A stretch of 64,000 bases of DNA, taken from Ascidia mentula. Taxonomy: Eukaryota > Chordata > Ascidiacea > Phlebobranchia > Ascidiidae. A program made the translations under genes and the position numbers. Shown here in pieces: positions 47,933 to 59,745 of this stretch (position 1 is its first letter; each line of letters starts with the position of its first letter). The DNA lies in contig OX387204.1 in the NCBI GenBank assembly GCA_947561715.1, positions 12,281,001-12,345,000 on the forward strand. Reading direction: 5' to 3'. The notes beneath the pieces are model-generated. The model was not told where the DNA came from. It did no database searches and worked only from the letters and a program-made list of their open reading frames with translations.

Positions 47933-50730
47933 CAGTTTCGGGCATATGTTTAGCTGAACTATTTATATCCAACTTTAGTTTGTCTATTCCTATGCTCCTA
48001 AAATAAAAATAGTCGACAAACCTTGTGTTTCTTATCTTAAATCTGAAGTTACATTCCACACGGACACAATCAGAAAAAAATTGCCTAAATTAATTACTAT
48101 ACACCTTCTCGAAGATATTAAAATGTCGTTGTGTACCATTCCACGCGAGGTTACATTTAAACATGGGCTATTGCCCTTTTTTCTACGCGGCTATTTCAAG
48201 ACTGCAGTCACTCAAGTCGAATCAATCAATCAATCAATTGGCTAAAACGGGACTGGGGAAATTTAGATGATCACCATTCGGAAATATGCGCATCATGATT
48301 TGGCAAATAACGTTAGTGGCACACGTTATTTTTATTCAAAAGGCAAACAATCGTAGTTGTACAATTTGTAGGGACTTCCCCATGATACGTTGGTAACTTA
48401 ATAATGTTTATCTCGAACTTTCCATGATAGTTCTTATGGCAACGACTTGTTACAAACAGCAACAGCCGACACCAAATGCGTCAATAACTGATTTTGTAAT
48501 TATTTATTTATCTTAACAATGCTTAGTAACACAAGCAATTATTTGATCCGGAAATTTTATGCCTGTAAAGTTTATGTGCATATAATTACTGTTGATGTTT
48601 TGGCCACGGCCAAGTTTGTATACAACTTCAACCCAACGTTTCATAGTTTTGGTAAAAAGTTGCTCAAAATAAAAATAAAAAATGAAATCTGATCAGAAAT
48701 AAACGCAAAAACAAAGCATTGCAAAAAGTCATTAATTTTGTACATTGAAAAATTAATATAGGTCATTCTCAACCATTTTTAGCCCTTATGCCACCGGTAA
48801 ATTTTGAAAACTATTTCCAGAGCCCGATAAATTTGTTAAATCTATTCTGAAATGAATTGGATAGAACGAATTAGCAAAATTAAAAAAAAAATGTTAAGGT
48901 AAAAGTATGCACTTTGCACCGAAGAAATGCATTTGATGTGAATATAATTTATATAAGAGGACAGTGTGGACCTGTTATTGAGAAACACTGCTTTAGACAG
49001 CCGCGTTTTGTAATTTTATGCATAACATTTGAAACGGCAAAAATCTATGTTAATCCCCAGAACACTGTAGCGTACAAGTATTGTGTTTATTGCAGAAACC
49101 CCACCCACCGCGTCTCGTAACTTGCATGGTTTGTATGATTATCCGACATAAACAATTCTCCAATGCAATAAATTCGGAAATAGTTACTGTTGCACGACTT
49201 CCCCTCCGCCGTCTATCCTTTGTTAGCTACCATACATATATAAAACCAGGTTAAAATTTGTCAAGGCCTGAAGGCTTATCGACGGCAATTTGCTCGTCTG
49301 CTCACTTCGTCGTAATAATGGTATGAGTGGTCGTCGCATCCATAACGCGAGGAACGTATCCATGTTCTGACGAAAGTCTCCATTCCCGGAGTCATGCAGC
49401 GTGAATACGCCTAAGCAGGTTTATTAGGGTCATGCAGGCGGTGTCGTGATCAATGCATTGGATGAATTCTGGGTATTTTTCCGGTTGTCACGTTTCATAT
49501 GTGAATGCATTCACGAGTGTTGGGTTCAGAAATGTATATGGGAGTTACTTTAAAGTGATAACGAGACGCTGTCGACCATTTTACTTGTATAGTTAGGACT
49601 GTAGCATATACCCACCTTTGAGTTGGCCAAAGGTTTGGCGAAGCTCAGATGGCTAGCATAGGTAATTATGCAGCAGTGTTTGGATGCCAGCAGAGAAGGT
49701 AGTGAACCCACATGTTACTTATTTAAGATTTTAAATTATGTCATTGGATCTCAACTAAAAAAGCTTTTAACATTTAAATCGCATTGAGAGTAAAAATGAA
49801 ATCAAAAAACGAAATGGTTTCGGCCGTGAGTTGTCAGACAAAGGTAATCTTCCTGTCACTGAAATTATGATGATCGGTCTTGTCCCGAGGACGACAATTA
49901 TTACACCTGTTAACCTTTGCCCAAATACTCGCTGATAAAGCTGCTTTTAAACGCGGGCAACTAATTAAGATCAGGCTGCCAACATTTTTTGCTCATTAAA
50001 TTTTAATTTGTCTTGGCTGTAACTGTCCATCTTTCAGGAAGAAAAATCAGCTGACAGTCTGACATATTGATTGTATGCAAATACCTTTGAATAAGGAATA
50101 TATAAATTGGATCACCGTCACCTATGAAGGTACAACTGCATAAAAAACTTGTGCATTAGCTGTACATATTATTCGAGATAGCACTGAAAGCATTGAAAAT
50201 GACTTCAAAGACAAGTTCACAAGCTCTGCAGTGCCAACGGCAAATAACAACGCTGTACACGAAGTTGATGTAGTTTAATGCTCACGCCACTTGATAAATT
50301 GTCTTGCAAATCCTGGAATTGTAAAGGTTATACCCTCGAAAAACTTTGCCGCACCAACAAGCGTAAATGATCCGCAATTCGTGAAACAAGGGTTGCATGA
50401 GTTTTTTCAAATGTCACGCTGGGCGAAAAGTTTAACTGCGTGACTGCGACAGGCCAATTTAACAGCAATTTTCGCGCAGGTTATTTCCCTTGTTTAGAGA
50501 TGAACGAAGTGATAAGGTTGAGAGGTTGTGTAAAAAGGGGAGCAGAATGTCGGATGTTCAGTCAGGTTTTGTGGCTGCTGTGGGAAGGGGAAACGCACGT
50601 TTAGTTGTGATGTCTCAATACTGAATGTGTTTGGAGCCAATACAATTTTCATCTGTGATTTTATTTGTCATTGACTTTTTTTTCTTTTGTGTGAAAATAT
50701 CAACAGGTTATATAGGTTTCGAATGGCAAG
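47933..50730. other. Intergenic region between the divergent receptor units
   Basis: About 2.8 kb of AT-rich DNA upstream of both receptors, so the promoters of the pair should lie here and in the duplicated upstream segments. A short TCAA microsatellite occurs near 48,222. I see no exon, RNA gene or transposon end that I can support. Confidence 0.5.
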
Positions 50731-52779
50731 ATGATTTTATCATTAGAACAAATTATTTTTGTTGGACTGTTGTCGTCAGGTATTGCTGTTGCGATGACTA
50801 CACCAAGCGTTATATCAACAAATGTATCAACGTCAAACCCAAATGAAGGTAAAACAACAGATTATGTTGAAGCGTACAACGATATTTTACAGGAAACAAT
50901 TTATTTGCAGGTACAACAGAAAACTGCAAAATTGACAACAAAAATCCGTACCTTGGTAACTCGCTTAACACTGGTTGTTGCAACGAAACTTACGCGCACT
51001 ACTTACGATATTGGGTCCTACATTCCATTTACTTTGTGGAATTTGTGGAAAAGCTAAAAGAAGGAAATTGTCCCCAGTTAAAAACGCTTTGCGATGAGAG
51101 GCTTTTTGACTTTACGAGTTACACGAAGCTCGTGTACGACAGGACGTGCAACCGCTCTTACTTCGAACAGCAATGCTTTGATCCGGTAAAAAAGATAATC
51201 GGAGGTGAATATAATAACTGGACCGAAGCCATGTTCGCTCTACGGCGAGCAAAGCCTTCCCAAACATCTTTACTCGACCCATGCGTGCAGGTTGCCCTTT
51301 TCGATGGTGCAAGTCTAGAAAGGACAAGACCTTTTGGATACTTCCACGAAATAAAGCGCCTCTTTATACCTTTTTGTGAGTTTTCCTGGTGTGGAATTGA
51401 CGCTGAAAATCTTAACGATCTGGAAATTACGGCATGGCTTTGCGTTCCTTCTTGGTAAGACATTTCCCTTTATCTCAGAATATTGATTTTTTCCGAAACT
51501 CAAAAACTCTGTAAAATACATTATTTTCGGAACTTTCTTTAATCTTTTGAAAATCAATCAAATTGAACCAAATTTTTGCTGTAAAACTGTTTTGACGCAA
51601 TTCTCTAACCATTAACTTTTACGTTACAGGTGCAGAACCGGGCTGATTGTCATTTCCGTTCTTTGCGCCCTCTTGGGTACAATTATATTACTTTCAAACG
51701 GCCTGGTGTTATTGACATTCCTAAGCACCAAAAAGCTCAGAAACAGCCAGGGAACATACAAGATAAGTTTGGCCATAGCCGATCTTCTCGTCGGAGCCGT
51801 AGTCGTTCCGACTTTTGCCTCCTCTCTCTTCAAACTTACATCGCAGAGGGAGCAGATGGGAGATCGTTATACGTCAAACATCACTGCGTCCAGCAACAAT
51901 GAAACCAGATACGACGCAGTTCCTCATTTGCCTGGCAGCGCGTCGAACCACTTTGAACTCTGGTACCTGAACCTGGTCGGCTTTATGACCACGCTGTCGA
52001 TAACCATATCCATTTACACTTTGATGATTGCCGGGGTCGACCGCCTGGCAGTCGTGCGCAGTCCCTTGCGTTACACCCGCGCCACAGCCAAGAAATGGGC
52101 AAAGCGGGCTTGTTTTGTCGTTTGGGTTGTTTCTCTTGTGTGTGCGTGCGTTCCAATGTTCGCGGAAACCCTTCGGTACAATTTGGTGGCATCCGTGTTA
52201 ATAACTCCTACCGGAGTAACCGCTCTTTACTTATACGCGGTCGGTTTTGCCCTTCCACTTCTGGTGCTGTGGTCGGTTTCCATAGCGACGTGGATCATCA
52301 CACTTCGCCACGGCAAGCAGAGGAAACGACTACAGGCGTCAACACGAAAAAATGCGAGAGCTTCTACTGAAGTGAGACTTGCAAGAACGCTTGTGATTAT
52401 GGTGGGGGCTTTTACACTGAGCATGGTCCCTGTACTGGTGGCCATAATCTTGCCATTCTTCCTTCCTGAAGTTAGTTTCTCAACGCCACACACACTCGAT
52501 CCGCATGTGGCGACGGCCTTTAGCACCTACGAATTTGTGACAGTAGTTATTCTCTCGTGTAACAGCCTATGGAACATCTTTATATACAACAGTAGGAACA
52601 AGGACTTCAGGAACGCGGTCGTAGCGACCCTGCGCAAATTTCGTGCACTTTGTGGTTTAAGGATGAGGTTGTTTTTTCAAAGAAGCGGCAGATCATTGGC
52701 TTCATTTACTACATCATCAAAGTCCACTGGATTGTCCACGGTGTCAAATGGTAGGTCTGTGTCAGACAGCCGACTTTAA
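50731..52779 (+). CDS. Rhodopsin-type GPCR with Cys-rich ectodomain (right receptor of a divergent pair)
   Basis: Three coding exons, 50731-50848, 50911-51454 and 51630-52779 (1,812 nt in frame, 603 aa). The first intron is only 62 bp. Exon 1 is a signal peptide (IIFVGLLSSGIAVAM) plus a Thr/Ser-rich stretch. Exon 2 is an ectodomain matching the left receptor's in Cys spacing: TGCCNET, EGNCPQLKTLC, YDRTCNRSYFEQQC, DPCVQVALFD, YFHEIKRLFIPFCEFSWC, AWLCVP. The intron before helix 1 is at the same place and in phase 2 in both genes (CVPS-W-CRTGLIV against CLPV-R-CRANLIV). Exon 3 holds seven spans: LSNGLVLLTFLSTKKLRNSQ (helix 1), LAIADLLVGAVVVPTF (helix 2), AGVDRLAVVRSPLRY (DRL motif), RLARTLVIMVGAFTLSMVP (helix 6) and NSLWNIFIYNSRNKDF (helix 7). 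The tail is short and Ser-rich. Clear paralogue of the left receptor; ligand unknown. Confidence 0.87.
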
Positions 52780-53669
52780 GAATCACCGAAATCACGTGTG
52801 GAATTGAAAACACTGTGTGTTGATGTTTTATTTGAAAAATTATTGCGTATTATGTCAATTGATCCAATTCTTCACGGTTTTCACACAATTTGTAAATTAA
52901 AGGTTTTCAACTGCTAATTTAAAATGTTTGTTTGCTTGCTCAGTGGTGTGCATTATTGCCATTTAGACCCAGTTATACCGCAGTGGAACACTGAAAACAC
53001 ACAGTCATGCGAATCAGTCGTCACACGCAATTACTTTAAGGGGTCTCACTGTGCAAAAGTTTGGAGATGACCTACTTTAAAAGTGCAACAGAAAATTAGG
53101 CTATGCCATATCAATCAAAATTACTGTCATGGGCTCGATAAATAGCTAGCGGGAATGTGATAGTTGCCGTAATAACACCAAGGGCGCAGAATAGAAAAGT
53201 ACACTTAGAAACTTAAGTGCCAGAAGTACAATTCTGATTAATTAGTATGTCTGGCAGCAAAAATAGCAGTATTTTAAACAGTTTGATTGGATCACAACAT
53301 GCAAACCTCCCAGAGCTATTTAGAAACCGCGGCCTCGGAGTGAATAGATCTAATAGTTTAATTTCCCATTTGACCAATGAAGAGGTGGAGTTTATCAGGA
53401 GTTGGAGTCAGGTTTTGTATTTACCAGCAGCAAGACCTGTTTTGCAGGATAGGAGTCTTGAGTAGAAAAATTATTTTGCAAAGTGCAAAAACAGCTAGAC
53501 AAAAAAAGTTGGTCAACCGAAGCAATTCACACCGATTGATGTGGAAAAGTAAACAAACCAAATTTTGCAAACCAGCAACGTGCAAGGGTGCAAGCAACTA
53601 AAGCTAAACTCCTACATCACTGGTGCAAGCAAGTCTTTAAAACCTCAAAACAATTATTCAGATTTCAGG
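52780..53669. other. Spacer between the right receptor and LACTB
   Basis: Contains the receptor's 3' UTR and LACTB's upstream region. A 72-codon ATG frame at 53247-53465 has no family match I recognise. A donor-like GA|GTAGAA at 53459 has the right phase to join the LACTB exon, so it might be an upstream coding exon, but the evidence is thin. Confidence 0.4.
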
Positions 53670-55845
53670 ATGATCAAACGTTTTGTCCATATGCTTACAC
53701 CAGTTATCGTAGCACACAATCAAAGAAAAAGCCCCGATGAAGAATTTCAGGAAAAGAACACAATGGTTGGCCATCGTGAAAAGGTTGCAGAGGTACATGT
53801 CGTTAATGTCTGTTACCTTTCATTTATTTTAATGTTTTTGTTATGGTACAGACTGAATGTTTAACTGTGCATGAGAGATGCCAAAAGTTCATGGAACAAA
53901 AAATGCTGGAGGTTGGTGCTCCTGGAATGGTTGTGGCTGTGAGTCAGAATGGAAAACTGGTCTGGTGCAAGGGTTTGTACAAAGCTACTTGTTCTGTTAA
54001 TTAGTTCAAAAAAGTACATGACATAAAACGTACAGAAATTAAAAATATTATTATTGTAAACTATCTTATTTAAAAATTTTCCATTGCTTTGCTAGGTTTC
54101 GGATTTTCGGATGTAGAGAACCATGTACCTTGTCATCCTGACACAGTAATGAGGGTTGGAAGCATCAGCAAATCCTTTACTGCCTCAGCCTTATGCAGGC
54201 TTCTGCAAAATGGTTTAATTGAACTTGACAAACGCATTCAAGACTATGTTCCAGAATTTCCAGAAAAAACATTTGGCGAAAAAAAGGTGCATCTTTTAGG
54301 TACTTGCTTTTTTATTTTTAAGTTTGTTGAATGTGAAGGATCGGTGTAAAGGTGATTGTATGAAAAAATATCCAACCTGTTTTGCAGGTTGAGATTACGT
54401 TGGAACACCTGCTTTCCCATTTGGGGGGCATTAGACATTATGAGAAAACTGCTGAAGCTGAGAAAATGATCAGTGAGCTCAAAAAAAAGGAGTATTACTC
54501 TCTAAAACAATATGACAAAGTCACAGATGCATTGGAGATGTTTAAAGATGATGATTTGGTTAAAGAACCAGGTATGACTTGTGGTGTAAACATTAAAATG
54601 CTAAAATGCTTACAATGGATATGGTGTAGGTAACTATTTCTATACAACCCACGGTTACACATTGATCAGCGCTGCTATGGAAAAGGCGTCCGGTAAAGAT
54701 TTCCTCACTTTAATGCAGGATTATTTCAAGAAAATTGGAATGCGATCCACAGTTGCTGATGTCAATGACAAACTAATATATGGTAGATCTCGGTATGATA
54801 CTGATTTGTCTTTCGTGGTATCATGTGAAAATTTTTATTTGTATGGACATACAACAGTATTTCTCTACCTCTGGACCGCTGCCAGTCTAAGTTAGGTTGT
54901 TTACCAATCCCTCAATAAATTTTTATTTCAGATTAAATGCAATTCTTCTGATTCAAAGTGAATAATTTTGCCTCATTAAATATTCTTGTATATCAATATG
55001 TATTTACCAGCATGTCAATTACCATGTGACTTTTTTATTCTACAAGAAAAGTACCTGACTTAACATCCACAGGTATTATGCCAGAAATACACATGGGCAA
55101 CTACAAAATGTTCCTGAAGTAAATAATTCGTACAAATGGGCTGGTGGTGGTTTTTTATCCACTGTGAAAGATTTGGTTAAATTTGGTGATGCCATGATGT
55201 ATAGTTATCAGGTATGTATTCCCAAAGCTGCAAATCTGTTGTTAACATAATATTTTCAAAATTCTGTTTTAAAGTGGTATATATGGTTTTTCCAGGCACC
55301 ACCAAATTGCTGTCCTGGAATATTGCAGCAGAAAACAGTGAGAATTGTTCCTTTAAATGAGATATGTTTTTTGTTGGATATATTTGATATATTTAGGTGC
55401 AAAAAATGTGGCATTCTATTGCATGCCCAGAAAGAAAAAAGAACAGTGCTGCTGATGAAAACCTGCGTTATGGTCTGGGTTGGTTTGTTCATCCTCAGAT
55501 GGTAAGTTTTCATGCACGTTGATCATACACAAGCAAAGCCATAAAAGTTCACATAATTAGGAAAACTTTGGCTGTTGCTGGAAGTGGAAATTCGAGGCGG
55601 AGCATACAGGTGGTTCCGTTGGTGCCTCCAGTGTCTTGTTTCTATTGCCCGATTTGCCGCATGGTGGTGCTTCAGACGCTCGGGAACAGAAATCAGGCGA
55701 TAACGATTCAGATATTTACAATTCATGCGCCGTGAGAGGCGTGTCAGTAGCTATTATCACGAATATGGAAAATGTGGGTTTGAGCTCTCTCGCCCGTAGA
55801 ATAGCATACGAGTTTCAGGGAATCGGATATAACACATGTTTATAG
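53670..55845 (+). CDS. LACTB: Serine beta-lactamase-like protein, LACTB type
   Basis: Nine exons: 53670-53792, 53852-53972, 54096-54286, 54388-54571, 54630-54792, 55073-55211, 55296-55337, 55397-55501, 55561-55845 (1,353 nt in frame, about 450 aa). Animal LACTB is a serine hydrolase of the penicillin-binding/class C beta-lactamase fold in the mitochondrial intermembrane space, where it forms filaments. Motifs in order: GAPGMVVAVSQNGKLVW; catalytic SxxK as SISK at 104-107 (MRVGSISKSFTA); LEHLLSHLGGIRHYE; YTTHGYTLIS at about 211 for the YxN/YST motif; WAGGGFLSTVKDLVKFGDAM; YGLGWFV; and HTGGSVGASSVLFLLP at about 371 (the HTG motif). The closing GVSVAIITNMENVGLSSLA fits the LACTB C-terminus. The N-terminus lacks an obvious strong targeting peptide, so an upstream exon may be missing. 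The catalytic set is complete. Confidence 0.91.
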
Positions 55846-57466
55846 CACGTGAAAATCTGTCCATGTCTCACTGGACTATTCTCCGAAGACGAAGTGTTTC
55901 TTTCCAGTCGTTAATTGATACAATCATCGAAATTGTCTGCAAAATACATGAGTATGTGTTATGCCTTACAATATGCGATGTTATGTACGAGCAACCGATG
56001 CGAAGTAACGCTTTTTCGGCCTCCAAGGAGGTATTCCGATTTTTCTTTTTTTGTTTTTGTTCAGCGAAAACAGTTGACTAGCGAAAAAATAAATTTTAGA
56101 AGCGTATTCCCATAAATATTTTTAAGTTAGTCCATGCACCGCTCTGCAAAATGCCATATGGTCACAATCTTTTTCTCGCCGGCGGGGAAAAGCGCACATT
56201 TTATTCTGTCCTCACCATGTGTGACGAAACAAAGCAATCAGTGATACATAGGGGTACATTTGTACGTGCTGACGCTAGGGCGAATTTGATCCAGTTTTGT
56301 GAGCTTCAAACAGGTAGCTAAGGGATTTCTATTGTAAAGGCTGTATTCCACCGACCATTTCATGGGATCTCGAAAAAGATACTTGCACCGGAACATTTTT
56401 CTGTCAAAGTCTCTTTCAAGTAACAATTTTCTCCGTCATATGGCACTAGCCTATAGGAAATTGATTTTAGAATAAGAACTTTGGTTGGCATTTTCTTGAG
56501 GTTACTGTTGTGTCAATTTGTTCCAGTAATTTCACTCCGTGTACGTATGTAAGGGCTTCTCCATAAAGTAGGCACTCTTGCGGGTAGCAGTTTACCTGTT
56601 TTAAATATTGTGCTGTGCGTTCACGCCTATGTCCCACCAACCGCTGCTTAGGAATTAGCTGTTTGCCAGGCAACCAGAAGATAACCCCTGATGTTACGTT
56701 ATAGTGCAATTGAGAGACAATGGAGTGGATTTACCAACCGTTGTAAATCGCCTCGCTCTTTTTGGTCACATACCAGCATAAGCAAAGGAAGGGCACAGCG
56801 TTGCGGCAGCAATGTGAATTCGCTAGCCTGTTTTTTTTTGTGGTAAACCAGCCGCTTTCTCCCAGTCTGTGGTTGCAAACAAAAGACGACACTGTGCACA
56901 CCTACTCGCTTGTAAGACCGCAGCTCTTTCCACAGCGGAAAACCACGTTACGTTTACCATTCCTAGAATTGATGGCGACCATAAGGGACATGCTTGCTGG
57001 GTTGACGTTCAGTAAAATACCTTAAGCAGTGTTTCACATATGTTTCACCCTGCAGAAAATGTTTTTCAGACATTCATGGGAACTAAACACAGAATTGAAA
57101 GTGAAAATAATTTTTTACCGGAAATTTCTTGTCTTGTCAGAAAAAATAAACCATTGTGTTTTCGTATACCAAGAAAAGCTTCTTATATAAGTAAATAAAT
57201 TTATTAAATTCAAGTTTCTCATTATAGCTATTTGGGACACACTGGCCGTTGAATTCATATCGGAACGGCGTACCGGCAATGAACACTACAGTTTCCCCAG
57301 AATTGAGGGACTTCTGCTATCGTGGCTTGCAATCACAAATAATCTTCAGTATCAAGGGCCAGAGACTTGTATGCGTTCGGACAAAAAAATATAGTAGCAT
57401 AACCCAAAGCCAAACGACCTGTGAATTGAAATGGACCAACCCGCTCGGTAACTGCTGTGCTGTTTA
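55846..57466. other. Convergent spacer between LACTB and the orphan seven-helix gene
   Basis: Contains the LACTB 3' UTR on the left. TTTATT at 57200-57205, an AATAAA on the minus strand 262 bp past the preferred stop of the next gene, lies on the right. Short frames on both strands (56,467-57,025) show no domain or consistent splice structure, so no gene is called. An alternative last exon of the orphan receptor would extend its coding end to 57333. Confidence 0.5.
56088..56093 (+). other. Candidate polyadenylation signal of LACTB
   Basis: AATAAA 243 bp past the LACTB stop codon. Confidence 0.45.
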
Positions 57467-59745
57467 TCACACAGCAAGTTGAGGCAAATAATATCTGTAT
57501 GTTACTCGACACCAACAAATGAGCTTTAAATCTCTCAATATTGCCCATTGAAGTCGAAACCTTTTAACAGTTACGTGAAACTGAAAAATATATCTGAATG
57601 CTACAAGGTCATTGTACGCTCCTAATGTTGGACATTTACCTGCAAAATTAGCCCACAGTCATCTACTTGATAAATCAAAACAGCTGGTAGGCGCGGCGGT
57701 AGAACCTTCAACCAGATAATAGGCACTATCACAGGCATTGTGAACGCCACTGTTGCACAGGCGGTAACTCGAATCAACGTCGCTCCGAACTCCGTGTCGG
57801 CTTGCACATCGTCCACACTGTCTTCACATGTTTCCGCAGGCAGCTCATCTCCCCGTTGGTTGTTCGGACGTTGTACTTCTGCGGAAGGTTTTTAGTAAAG
57901 TGAAAAAAGAATTTCATACAACGAATAAAAAACTATCGGTAATTTGTTCATTGATCAGTAAAAACCGTTCGCAGAAAGTACAATGTCCGAACAACCAACG
58001 AGGAAATGCCTTACAAATTGTATCACGATTATTGTTTACTATCATTAATGTTTTCAAAAGGTAATTAAAAGTTTTTATAATAAGCAACCGCGCAACACAT
58101 ATCCAATAAGCACTTTGGCTGTAGTAGGTTCGACGCTTGTGCTACAATCTTACCTCTCCTTGGCGTTGAAGCTCGCGCGCACAGAAATTTGACGCACAGG
58201 CACGCGTAAAGCGACAACATGTAGAAAGCGATCACGGAGTTTGCTGTGATCTTATAGAGATTCGGTAGCTGCCACTCAACCCAAGTAACATTGTAGGACG
58301 TGGAATACTCCAGTGATACGCAGCCTTGGGCGGTAACTTCGTACTGTGGTCCGTATCGCCATGTGGCCATTTCCATAGTGAGTCGAACCTTTAAAAAAGG
58401 TAAAAAGGTTTAGTGTTTATATAAATGTTACATATATATTGCAGATATAAAAAAGTAAGGATATGGTTAAAAATGCTTTAAAGGTCTGTGGCAGACATGT
58501 CCCGAATGCACCGCGTTCTTATCTAAACTTACCATGGAAGCAACTGTCATAAGGGCCAGTGCAGACCAACTCACTGTGCTCAACCAAGCAGGTTTCCAAC
58601 CGAAGTCGAAGTACAAGTAGCGTTGCCGACGCCAAAATATCACATACACATACACCATTCTGCAAAAATAGAAAGTGTTGTATCGTGATGGTAAAAATTA
58701 TTTAAACCTTACTAGGCATAATTCCATGCCTTATAACGTAGATCTTAACCACATCGTAAAAGGCCATCAAAATCACACGACAAAGCTTTATTGGCTGAAG
58801 CAGTAAGCAAAACTGCATCAATTAGAAGAAAACTCTATGTTGTAACACAAACATTTTTACTACTTACTCCACTCCAGAGAGAAGAATGATGAACTGAATT
58901 GTCAGATGGCAACCACGCATACTTTCCATATATCCGACCGCTAGGAGTAGGGGATAAGCCAAACATCGCATAAATATTCCCACAGAGAAGCTGGAACAGA
59001 GCAGATACTGGACGACCATGCTGCGCGCCAAAGCATGGCGTTCAGTCACTGAAATAGGAAGGCAAAATAACAACAACCTAGGTTTGTGACTTTTTTGTTG
59101 TTAAATGTATACAAATGTATACAAATAGGTAGACTATATACTTGGTTTCACATAATGGTTTGATTTATTTGTTTTCACGCTATAAAGTTCCTTGAATTTT
59201 CGTTACGCATGAAAATATTGACCAACAAGTGTTTGCAACTATATTTCAAAATGTTGAATAACAAAAACGGCTTTGAACCCGGGTTATTCGACTCAACCCC
59301 ATAAACTGTTTCCTTACGAACACAAATGAACATGTTATACTTCAATGAGATGTAATCTATCTGCCGCAAGAATCCAAATAATACTTTCAAATTCGGTCCG
59401 GATTCGGCCGAATATTGACTAATTGTTTTCGAATCCGACCAAATGCAAATATTTTCCGTTTCACAAATCCCGAAGTTAAACGCACTTGTTTTGATGTATT
59501 TTTTTCTTGTGGATGGGGCAACCGGCTGTGCTTCGGTAACGCATTCAACTCTGTCCGACCTGTGAGTTGCAAAATATTCACATGTGTCAAATTTTGTGAC
59601 AGACCCCTTCACGTTTGACCACTTACCCTGTACGCAAGACCATAAACCATCGTTTCAACCTTACTACAATGCAGCAGACCAGGTAAAATACAATGACTAA
59701 TGCAGTTGCAGTTGTAGCATATGCCAACTTCCACAACGTTTCCAT
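57467..59745 (-). CDS. Orphan seven-helix receptor-like protein, family not recognised
   Basis: Six exons in transcript order: 59745-59627, 59020-58868, 58659-58533, 58388-58154, 57878-57640, 57580-57467 (987 nt in frame, about 328 aa). Seven hydrophobic segments: TTATALVIVFYLVCCIVV; QYLLCSSFSVGIFMRCLAYP; LTIQFIILLSGVEMVYVYVI; WLSTVSWSALALMTVASM; ITANSVIAFYMLSLYACLCV; IRVTACATVAFTMPVIVPII; and PAVLIYQVDDCGLILQFHV, followed by a basic tail. A Cys at the start of helix 3 (MRGCHL) and one in the long loop before helix 5 (TAQGCVSLE) mimic the GPCR disulfide. There is no DRY or NPxxY. Weak points: the exon 1 donor (ACAGG|GTAAGT) does not fit the strong acceptor TATTTCAG at about 59042, so a weaker acceptor (GCGCAG, exon start 59020) is used. 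The last exon has an alternative acceptor giving a tail that ends at 57333. Some other multispan family is possible. Confidence 0.55.

Noticed and set aside
56467..57025. Extra exons of the orphan receptor or a separate small gene
   Set aside because: Frames on both strands lack consistent splice borders and recognisable motifs.
59385..59560. Transposon with TTCGGCCGAAT motifs in the orphan receptor's intron
   Set aside because: Motif is reminiscent of the element at 42683, but no terminal repeats or flanking duplication could be placed.
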